Shown piece after piece: positions 1 through 5,337 of a stretch of 6,889 nt of DNA (its first letter is position 1; every line of letters starts with the position of its first letter). The notes under the pieces are model-generated. The model was not told the DNA's origin. It did not search any database and worked only from the letters and a program-made list of their open reading frames with translations. Source of the DNA: Pseudobdellovibrionaceae bacterium. GTDB lineage: Bacteria > Bdellovibrionota > Bdellovibrionia > Bdellovibrionales > JAMPXM01. The stretch is taken from positions 1 through 6,889 of the forward strand of contig JAEUWE010000291.1 of assembly GCA_016791465.1 (NCBI GenBank), written 5' to 3'. The position numbers and the translations under genes were made by a program.

Positions 1-270
1 ATCCTGCAAGCTTGGGTCGAGACGAACCACGGTAGCAAAGAAAGCGAAACGGCCTCGGTCGGGAAGCGCGAGCTCCATTTTGATCATTTCACCTTCATCG
101 ATGAAGCGGAGTCGCGCCTGCGATTCGCGAAGCATAATCAATGCGCCGTTGGCGGACAGGTTGCGGAGATGTCCTTCGACAACGGGGCCATTGATGCGGC
201 GGCCCTCGGCGAGACGAACGCGACCGTCATTGTCCGCGATGAGTTCGTAGCGAGGCGTGCGAGGATCCAT
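1..270 (-). CDS. PilZ-like domain protein, C-terminus cut off by window edge
   Basis: The first 90 codons are visible; the gene continues beyond base 1. The protein looks like a PilZ domain, the family that typically binds cyclic di-GMP and controls motility, adhesion or envelope traits. Visible family marks are the strand pattern around residues 17-47 with the N-x-S-x-x-G motif (LRNLSANGALI, N37, S39, G42), then a G-E-M-I-K-M-E-L stretch and a second hydrophobic strand near residues 75-84 (FAFFATVVRL). The usual RxxxR motif is not clean: R17, R19, R24 and R25 are present but none are four apart, so ligand binding is uncertain. The ATG shares its A with the TGA stop of thiL (TGATG). AAGGA lies 9 bases upstream, inside the thiL end, so translational coupling to thiL is likely. 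The domain call is from pattern recognition, not a search. Confidence 0.72.
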   Translation of the reverse strand, partial: MDPRTPRYELIADNDGRVRLAEGRRINGPVVEGHLRNLSANGALIMLRESQARLRFIDEGEMIKMELALPDRGRFAFFATVVRLDPSLQD

Positions 271-1316
271 CAGCGAGTTTCCTTAAAGGGGTCGTGACCG
301 GTCTGTTTAAAGTGAAGACTCTGTCCATCGCGATCGATGACTTGAACGAGCGGCGTGTTGGCTTTGAGTTGGCTCATGCCGACAAAGTGGCCGATCTCGA
401 TCAAGCCATGCTTTTGAATCACGCTCTTGCCGTATTCACATCGTGCCCAGCCATCGGGAATAGAGATGAGCAATTCATATTCATCGCCGCCGGTGACGGC
501 GAGTTCGAGTGTGTCGGTCCGGTTCGCAAGTACTGGAGCACGGGGGATTTTCTCAGCGTCAAGGATGAGACCAACTCCAGAAGCCTGGCAAATGCGGTTG
601 GCATCCATCAAGAGTCCGTCGCTAATGTCGATAACAGAATTGATCGATTGCACGTGGAGTGCTTCAGCGAGATCGAGGCGCGGCTCCGGACGGCGGAGCT
701 TCTGAAGAGCGGTCGCCGGAGCAGTTTTTGGCTCGAGGTAGGCCAGGGCAGCGGCGCCAAGCGGCCCAGAGACAAAGGCGAGATCAAAGGGCCGCGCTCC
801 GCTTCGACGCCATGGACTTCCTTCGGGAAACAACTCTCCGACGATGGCGACATCTATAGCGGTTGGGCCATCGATTTGCGAGAGATCGCCACCGATGAGT
901 GGTGCATGGTATTTGATCGAGAGGGCCGACGCTCCATTATAGAAACCAGTTAGAAAGTCGTCTTGGCCTTTTGTGCCGAGTGATTTTGACAGTGCGATCG
1001 AGATCGTGACTCCGAGTGGTCGCCCGCCCATCGCAGCAATATCCGAGAGGCAGCGCGCCAGTGACTTATGACCGATGTCGGCAGGAGACAAAAGATCTCC
1101 GGCCCAGTGCTGCCCTTCGAGCATCATGTCGGAACACATCAAGAGAGGGCGTCCGGAGGGGAAGATCGCAGCGGCGTCATCGCCAACGCCGAGGAGCGTT
1201 TGTGGCGTGTGGGTCTTGTGGCACCACGTCGTGATTTTTTGAATGAGAATGTTCTCTTGTCCGCTTGTATCTTCCACTGGTATCTCCATTGGATATGTCG
1301 CCCCCATCACCGTCAA
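270..1316 (-). CDS. thiL: Thiamine-monophosphate kinase
   Basis: ThiL phosphorylates thiamine monophosphate with ATP to give thiamine diphosphate, the active vitamin B1 cofactor, in the cytoplasm. The family signatures are in order: GVGDD (43-47), the DMMLEGQHW block (63-71, family D-T-L-V-E-G-x-H-F), KSLARCLSDIAAMGGRP (84-100), IGGD (141-144), RSGARPFD (171-178), IDISDGLLMD (229-238), TGGDEYE (275-281) and a C-terminal GHD near 340-342 like the GYD of E. coli ThiL. These include the Asp-rich metal/ATP sites. Length (348 aa) is slightly above the E. coli enzyme. Start choice is uncertain. TTG at 1316 has GAGGAAG 8 bases upstream. ATG at 1289 gives 339 aa, a more usual N-terminus, but only a GGGGG 11 bases upstream. 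ATG at 1307 has no good site. The gene is head to head with pdxH and overlaps the downstream PilZ gene by one base. Confidence 0.95.
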   Translation of the reverse strand: MTVMGATYPMEIPVEDTSGQENILIQKITTWCHKTHTPQTLLGVGDDAAAIFPSGRPLLMCSDMMLEGQHWAGDLLSPADIGHKSLARCLSDIAAMGGRPLGVTISIALSKSLGTKGQDDFLTGFYNGASALSIKYHAPLIGGDLSQIDGPTAIDVAIVGELFPEGSPWRRSGARPFDLAFVSGPLGAAALAYLEPKTAPATALQKLRRPEPRLDLAEALHVQSINSVIDISDGLLMDANRICQASGVGLILDAEKIPRAPVLANRTDTLELAVTGGDEYELLISIPDGWARCEYGKSVIQKHGLIEIGHFVGMSQLKANTPLVQVIDRDGQSLHFKQTGHDPFKETR

Positions 1317-1951
1317 TGTCTATGCTTCCTCTTCGCGAGGGAATTCTTGAACTCCCGGCTGACCCTATTTCGGGTGTCGAGGCTTGGCTTATCGAGGCGC
1401 AGCGCGCTGGCCTGCCGGAGCCGACGGCCATGAATTTGGCGACGGTGACTGGTGAGGGGCGACCGCAATCGCGAATCGTTCTTTTAAAGGGTGTGACGAC
1501 ATCGCCGACCGGTTTTCGCGGTTTTGAGTTTTTCACGAACTATCAAAGCCCAAAGTCGCAGCAAATTCTGGTGACCCCGTATGCGGCACTGAATTTTCAC
1601 TGGGTTGCGATGCGCCGACAGATTCGCATTGAGGGCGTCATTGAGAAACTGACACCAGCTGAGTCTGATCGCTATTTTCAATCGCGGCCGCGCGAGAGTC
1701 GCGTTGGAGCCTGGTCGTCGCCGCAATCAGAAGTGATTCCAGACCGCAAGCATCTTGAGCAGCTGGTGCAAGCGTCGAAAGAGCGTTTCGGTGACACAGG
1801 CGAGGTGCCGTGTCCTCCATTCTGGGGTGGTTGGCGTGTGGTGCCCGACCGCATTGAGTTTTGGGAAGAGCGCCCGTTTCGCCTGCATGAGCGATTTGAA
1901 TTTCGCTTGAGCGACGCAGGGGTTTGGGTGAAATCGCGCTTGGCTCCGTAG
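1295..1951 (+). CDS. pdxH: Pyridoxine/pyridoxamine 5'-phosphate oxidase
   Basis: PdxH is an FMN flavoprotein, normally a cytoplasmic dimer, that oxidises pyridoxine or pyridoxamine 5'-phosphate to pyridoxal 5'-phosphate, the last step of vitamin B6 synthesis and salvage. Counting from ATG 1295, the visible motifs are LPADP (20-24), RIVLLK (60-65), FFTNY (79-83) followed by SPKS, WVAMRRQIRIEG (103-114), RPRESRVGAW (121-130), PFWGGWRV (165-172), RIEFWE (176-181), the substrate-binding RLHERF (186-191) and the terminal RLAP. Length is about 218 aa, like E. coli PdxH. No start has a Shine-Dalgarno sequence: TTG 1265, ATG 1295, ATG 1316 and ATG 1322 are all possible. ATG 1295 is preferred because it places LPADP at a distance typical of the family. 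A leaderless mRNA is possible. The N-terminus is unusual: the conserved RxEY segment before LPADP is not recognisable. The 3' end converges on hinT with 6 bases between stops. Confidence 0.95.
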   Translation: MSPPSPSMSMLPLREGILELPADPISGVEAWLIEAQRAGLPEPTAMNLATVTGEGRPQSRIVLLKGVTTSPTGFRGFEFFTNYQSPKSQQILVTPYAALNFHWVAMRRQIRIEGVIEKLTPAESDRYFQSRPRESRVGAWSSPQSEVIPDRKHLEQLVQASKERFGDTGEVPCPPFWGGWRVVPDRIEFWEERPFRLHERFEFRLSDAGVWVKSRLAP

Positions 1952-1972
1952 GGGCAATCAGCCCGGAGGCCA
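1941..1972. terminator. Hairpin across the pdxH/hinT convergent ends, possible bidirectional terminator
   Basis: The inner stem is GGGC (1952-1955) with GCCC (1961-1964) around an AATCA loop. The outer stem is TGG+CTCC (1941-1947) with GGAG+CCA (1965-1968, 1970-1972), with G1969 bulged and GTAG (1948-1951) unpaired. That makes about 11 base pairs spanning both stop codons. There is no T-run on either side, so it is not a canonical intrinsic terminator. It may still limit read-through or protect both 3' ends. Confidence 0.4.
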
Positions 1973-2296
1973 GCCGAGACCTCGACCGCCGAGAATGTGA
2001 ATGTGCAAATGAAATACCGACTGACCGCCGTCGCGATTGGTGTTGACCACAATGCGGTAGCCGTTTTCAGCAAGGCCGAGGCTTTTGGCAATCTCTGACG
2101 CTTTGACCATCATGTGCCCCATGAGATCTTGGTCGTTTGAGGTGAGTTCGGCCATTGAGCGAATAAACTTTTTCGGAATGAGAAGAACGTGTACTGGCGC
2201 TTGTGGATTCACATCGTGAAAGGCAAGGCACCGGTCATCCTCATAGGCAATCTTTGCTGGAATTTCTCGATTGATGATTTTCGAAAAAATGGTCAT
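1958..2296 (-). CDS. hinT: HIT-family purine nucleoside phosphoramidase (HinT-like)
   Basis: The predicted 112-aa cytoplasmic protein matches the bacterial HinT/Hint1 branch of the histidine triad family, which hydrolyses adenosine 5'-phosphoramidates and aminoacyl-adenylates to AMP. It shows the N-terminal pattern TIFSKIINREIPAKI (2-16), NPQAPVHVLLIPK (30-42), the TNRDGGQSV loop (86-94) and the histidine triad HLHIHIL (96-102), followed by GGR. By family knowledge H98 is the nucleophile and S93 matches the conserved loop serine. The ATG at 2296 is chosen because AGGAG (2306-2310) sits 9 bases upstream and the N-terminus aligns with E. coli HinT. Upstream in-frame starts would run into the preceding gene. 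It is the last gene of a minus-strand cluster, 26 bases after the beta-barrel gene. A housekeeping enzyme riding in an envelope operon is notable, but the two functions need not be linked. Confidence 0.93.
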   Translation of the reverse strand: MTIFSKIINREIPAKIAYEDDRCLAFHDVNPQAPVHVLLIPKKFIRSMAELTSNDQDLMGHMMVKASEIAKSLGLAENGYRIVVNTNRDGGQSVFHLHIHILGGRGLGWPPG

Positions 2297-2322
2297 CGCA
2301 TTTTTCTCCTGAGCTATCGACT

Positions 2323-3555
2323 CTAGTAAAACTGTAACATGAGCCCAAGGTGAACGAGCAATCCAAAGGTGCTGACGCTCCAGGGTTCGTTGGTGAAGTC
2401 GCCAGTAGCTGAGGAATTCACTGAGTTGGCGTTGAGGTTTTCTTTTGCGCCGCGGGTGAGACTCTGCGTGAGGTGGAGTTCGGCAGACGAATAAAATGCG
2501 AACCAACGAAGGCCCCTCGGCGTGAGGACAGCGTCGATGCCGAGGGCCGCGGCGAGGGAATAAAACTCGATACGCTCGGAGCGATAGTAGGACTGGCTAG
2601 GGTAGGAAACGTCAGTTTTTGGCTGTTCGCGGCCAAAGCCAAACCGCACAAACGGTGACCACCAACGTTCATGTGAAAAGCGGATGCCGAGTTCGCCGCC
2701 TAGAAAATCGGTTCGAGTGTGGCTGGTGTTGGGCGCTGTTGGGCCGTAGGACTCGTTGTCATTGTTGCGATAGTGAAGCATGGCAACAATGGAACGGTCG
2801 GCCCAACGAGTTTGCACTTGCGCGCGCACGCCATCGACGGAATTGCCGCGGCTGTCGAGATAGGCTTGATCAAAGGTAGTATCAGAGCCCCCGAACTCGG
2901 GGCCGATGGCGATGCGCAGCCAGGGTGTTGATGGTGGCTCGGGGATGCGCGTACTTTCAGCCATGAGTTTGCGGGTGTCATGAAACTCGTACGGAGTTTT
3001 CTCGTCGGTTTTCTCCCAAGTGCGATGGCGAGTGTCGAAGTGGTAAACGGAGTCGCTGCTGAGCGGTATGGCGAGCGGGCTCACCTGTACGACTCCGCGC
3101 GGGGCGAGAACTTTGGGGCCATCGAAAAAGACCTCAGAATCCGCTGCGAGACTGACTTTGGCACCTTTGTACAGGAATTCGCACGGCGCCGCCTTGGAGG
3201 CGATGGCGCGGAGAGCCTCTGAGCGAAGCTTCCACGGCTCCCCTTCGAGAGGTGGAGAAAGGACCGCCTTCTCACGGTCGGCATAGAGAGCGATGAGGCA
3301 TCCATTGCGAAGCTGAACTTTAGCGATGTGTCCACGGCGCGGACTCAGTTCGATGCGGTCACCCTCGTAGAGAGGATCGCGAAAATGGAGGGGAACTGTT
3401 CGACCGCTGGCCTCGAGGCGATTGAGCTCTCCATTTTCGTAGAGGACGAAGCCTCGCCAGGGGATGACGCGAGGAGGGAGCTCCGGAGCTTCAGTGGCCC
3501 AGGCGGACGAGGTGAGGACGAGGGCAAGCAAAAATGTTTGGGCATGCCGAATCAT
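2323..3555 (-). CDS. Predicted outer-membrane protein: FecR-like domain plus C-terminal beta-barrel
   Basis: The 410-aa protein begins with a Sec signal peptide, with likely cleavage after AWA at residue 20. Residues about 36-100 resemble a FecR-type beta domain: PLYEGDRIEL (61-70) then HIAKVQLRNGCLIAL (76-90), matching the family pattern of L-x-x-G-D-x-I followed by alternating strands and an N/D-G turn. Two cysteines (86 and 124) could form a periplasmic disulfide. From about residue 210 to the end there are alternating amphipathic strands rich in Tyr, Trp and Phe with polar loops (WLRIAIGPEFGG, GGELGIRFS, FVRFGFG). The end is LMLQFY, with a terminal aromatic residue as expected for BAM-inserted barrels. 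The protein family is not recognised. The start ATG has only a weak AAAGG directly upstream. The gene lies 19 bases after the membrane-anchored helical protein gene, so co-expression is likely. The barrel call is inference from composition and strand pattern. Confidence 0.78.
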   Translation of the reverse strand: MIRHAQTFLLALVLTSSAWATEAPELPPRVIPWRGFVLYENGELNRLEASGRTVPLHFRDPLYEGDRIELSPRRGHIAKVQLRNGCLIALYADREKAVLSPPLEGEPWKLRSEALRAIASKAAPCEFLYKGAKVSLAADSEVFFDGPKVLAPRGVVQVSPLAIPLSSDSVYHFDTRHRTWEKTDEKTPYEFHDTRKLMAESTRIPEPPSTPWLRIAIGPEFGGSDTTFDQAYLDSRGNSVDGVRAQVQTRWADRSIVAMLHYRNNDNESYGPTAPNTSHTRTDFLGGELGIRFSHERWWSPFVRFGFGREQPKTDVSYPSQSYYRSERIEFYSLAAALGIDAVLTPRGLRWFAFYSSAELHLTQSLTRGAKENLNANSVNSSATGDFTNEPWSVSTFGLLVHLGLMLQFY

Positions 3556-3574
3556 GCCTTTAGCTTAATGAGAT

Positions 3575-4453
3575 TCAGCGGCGCTTGTCATGATCGAGTG
3601 ATGCCACTTTGCGTAACCCAGACTCAATCGCTTGTCGCTGTGAGTTTTGAAGTCGCATCTGTGAGAATGACTGGAGTGTCTCGCGCTGCTCCTCGATAAA
3701 TAGTGCATACTCAATTGCGACGTGTTCGTCAGCCGGATGAAGTTGGCGCCATAGCTTCCAGGCGTCAATTCGTCGGATTTCCAACTCGAGGGCGACCTGG
3801 GTTAAACGCTGAAGGTCGAGCTGTACGGAGTCGATGAAGGCCTTCTGCATGTTTGGAGAAGTGCCATCACTGAAATACTGAAGTGAAACCAATTCGGCCT
3901 CGATCCATGGCCTCTGCTTACCCCAAAAGATCTCGTTTGAATTGAGACTGGCGGGATCTTTATTTTCAGCCATGACGTCGAGGGTCCGTTGTTGACTATC
4001 GAGCAGCGTCGCGCGGGCGCGGTGAATGGTTTCGAGCAGTTTTAGAATGCGAATCTGGTGATCGAGCTGTTTTGCAAGCGTGCGATCGTCGGCAGTCAAT
4101 TTGCCTGAGCGATGGCTGTACTCATCTTTGAAGCGATCGGAAAGTCGGCGTAGTCGAGCTTGCGAAAACTCGGCGAGTTGAGCGAGTGCGACGTCGTCAT
4201 CGCGAGGATTGGTGACTTCAGGCGTGTTCTGGGAATTTGAAGCTCGGGCGAAGTGGCTTGAGAAGTCATTGCTGATCGCCTGGCGTTCGGCCCGGATGTT
4301 TTCGCGCCACTTGGTCACGTCGAATTGTTCGATAGGGAGACTGTTTGCCATTGTCGTGGAGCGTGTTGGCTGTTTTTCTGAGAGAGCGTAAACTCCGGCG
4401 GCGACGATGATCGCGAAGAAAATGATCCAGTAGCGAAGCCGGAGTATCGACAT
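3575..4453 (-). CDS. Membrane-anchored helical periplasmic protein, unknown family
   Basis: The 292-aa protein has a short positive N-terminus (MSILRLR), one hydrophobic segment at residues 8-24 and no clear signal-peptidase site. It is therefore probably a single-pass inner-membrane protein with its bulk in the periplasm. The remainder is hydrophilic and rich in Arg, Gln, Glu and Leu, with long predicted helices at roughly 88-165 and 195-285 that could form coiled coils. Residues 68-87 look like a flexible linker rich in Asn, Pro and Asp. I see no catalytic motif and do not recognise the family. It is first in the 3575-to-1958 minus-strand cluster, 19 bases before the FecR-like/barrel gene, which suggests a shared envelope role. 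There is no Shine-Dalgarno sequence before ATG 4453. A TATAGAAT stretch lies only 3-10 bases upstream, so a very short or absent leader is possible. Confidence 0.8.
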   Translation of the reverse strand: MSILRLRYWIIFFAIIVAAGVYALSEKQPTRSTTMANSLPIEQFDVTKWRENIRAERQAISNDFSSHFARASNSQNTPEVTNPRDDDVALAQLAEFSQARLRRLSDRFKDEYSHRSGKLTADDRTLAKQLDHQIRILKLLETIHRARATLLDSQQRTLDVMAENKDPASLNSNEIFWGKQRPWIEAELVSLQYFSDGTSPNMQKAFIDSVQLDLQRLTQVALELEIRRIDAWKLWRQLHPADEHVAIEYALFIEEQRETLQSFSQMRLQNSQRQAIESGLRKVASLDHDKRR

Positions 4454-4516
4454 AGATTCTATAAGTTTCGCATGTGACCTCGGAGTTGTCTGAAAAACGT
4501 CGAACCTTTTCGCAGT

Positions 4517-4549
4517 TGAGACGGTGTGTGTATCGGACTGAGACAGTGT
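4517..4549. repeat. Direct repeat pair TGAGACrGTGT, 22-bp offset, in divergent promoter region
   Basis: TGAGACGGTGT (4517-4527) and TGAGACAGTGT (4539-4549) match at 10 of 11 positions. They start 22 bp apart, two helical turns, so both face the same side of the DNA. The second copy sits in a near-palindrome, CTGA-GACAGTG-TCAG (4538-4552). They lie between the divergent genes starting at 4453 and 4675, so an operator for either or both is plausible. The regulator is unknown. Confidence 0.4.
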
Positions 4550-4584
4550 CAGATTTACCAGATCGAATTGAAGGAAAGTGAGCC

Positions 4585-4650
4585 ATGGTTACTTCAAGTG
4601 CGATAGGCGTTGTTTGGCGCAAGTTCAGCTTGGACATCGAATTGCTATAA
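4585..4650 (+). CDS. Possible small ORF (21 aa) upstream of the secreted protein gene
   Basis: An ATG with AAGGA (4571-4575) 9 bases upstream opens a 21-codon frame that begins MVTSS and ends LDIELL, stopping at TAA 4648-4650. It is 24 bases before the ATG of the next gene. Its stop lies inside the candidate extended -10 box of that gene. It could be a leader peptide, an independent small protein or chance; there is no homology evidence. It is the best-supported tiny ORF in the window because of its ribosome binding site, but codon content is too small to judge. Confidence 0.25.
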   Translation: MVTSSAIGVVWRKFSLDIELL

Positions 4651-4651
4651 G
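4643..4651 (+). promoter_or_regulatory. Candidate extended -10 promoter for the secreted protein gene
   Basis: TGCTATAAG fits the extended -10 pattern TGnTATAAT at all but the last base. A good -35 is missing; TTCAGC at 4624-4629 is a poor match with a 16-base spacer, which is common for extended -10 promoters. Transcription would begin near 4657, giving a leader of under 20 bases holding the AGGAGG ribosome site (4664-4669), 5 bases before the ATG at 4675. Confidence 0.42.
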
Positions 4652-4674
4652 GAAGGGGGTTCCAGGAGGGGCTC

Positions 4675-5337
4675 ATGACGAAAGTGAAACGCGATAGATG
4701 GATGCGGCTAGCGTTGTTTGTTCTCGGTTTTGCTTTTTGTGCTATTGGCGCTGAGGCGAGTCCAGAGAAAATGACGGTCGCATTGCAACGAACCATCGAT
4801 GCTGAAACGGGTTCGCCAACTTATTTGGCCGAGAATCCGTCGGGCGAAGTCGACATCACGTTTGCGGAGTCGAGCCTAGTTTTAAAGTATACAGACTCCG
4901 CCGGCGCGATGAAGACGATTCGAATCTTCTTTGATTCCATGCAGCTGTCGGGAGAGTCAGGACTTGCTGAGTCATCTCCAATTAATGATGAGATTAAACG
5001 ACAGTTTGAGAGCGTCGGCGCGCAACAGGCGCGCCAGTTTATAAAGATGTCGGCTGCCGTGGCTGGGAAAGGTGCTCAAACGCTGACGCTCTATTTTGAT
5101 TCGTCGAAAAAATTGGGATTTCTCAATCAGAACTTTGTCGCTGGCGATGTTCATGTGCTCAATGGTGCTGAAGATTGGACACTGCGAACGGCAGCATTGG
5201 GTCTAATTTCCGGCGCGATTCATCAACACCAGGCACGGTTGGAGCGTTCGGCACCGATCGGCTTTACCGCAGGGTCATTCGGTACGCAGCGTACGTGTCG
5301 TGAACTGTTCACCTCAGCGCCGCAGGCGGCGCAGTAG
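4675..5337 (+). CDS. Secreted/periplasmic protein of unknown family
   Basis: The 220-aa protein starts at ATG 4675, preceded by a strong AGGAGG with 5-base spacing. It carries a Sec signal peptide: basic N-terminus (KVKRDRWMR), hydrophobic core at residues 11-26 and likely cleavage after AEA at residue 28. No lipobox is present, so it is soluble in the periplasm or exported. The mature part (about 192 aa) shows alternating strands around residues 32-85 (MTVALQRT, VDITFAESSLVLKYT, TIRIFFDS), a helical region near 105-130 and further strands at 135-165 (AQTLTLYFDSS, AGDVHVLNG). I recognise no domain or catalytic motif. There is a single mature cysteine, at 208. The last 24 bases overlap the end of the convergent PH-like membrane protein gene. 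The gene appears to be transcribed alone. Confidence 0.85.
   Translation: MTKVKRDRWMRLALFVLGFAFCAIGAEASPEKMTVALQRTIDAETGSPTYLAENPSGEVDITFAESSLVLKYTDSAGAMKTIRIFFDSMQLSGESGLAESSPINDEIKRQFESVGAQQARQFIKMSAAVAGKGAQTLTLYFDSSKKLGFLNQNFVAGDVHVLNGAEDWTLRTAALGLISGAIHQHQARLERSAPIGFTAGSFGTQRTCRELFTSAPQAAQ

Noticed and set aside
294..953. Long open frame (219 aa) on the plus strand
   Set aside because: It lies antisense inside thiL, whose motifs are intact over the whole span, and it has no recognisable domain.
1678..2091. Minus-strand frame (137 aa) across the pdxH and hinT ends
   Set aside because: It is antisense to pdxH and in another frame over hinT; both of those are confident enzymes.
2297..2506. 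N-terminal extension of hinT to 182 aa
   Set aside because: It would run through the end of the barrel gene; the HinT N-terminus aligns at ATG 2296, which has AGGAG 9 bases upstream.
3328..3699. Plus-strand open frame (123 aa) over the start of the barrel gene
   Set aside because: It is antisense to a gene with a clear signal peptide and crosses the junction of two well-supported minus-strand genes.
4454..4500. Conventional -35/-10 promoter for the 4453 gene
   Set aside because: TATAGAAT is only 3-10 bases from the ATG, and no good -35 lies at 16-18 bases; noted in the gene entry only.
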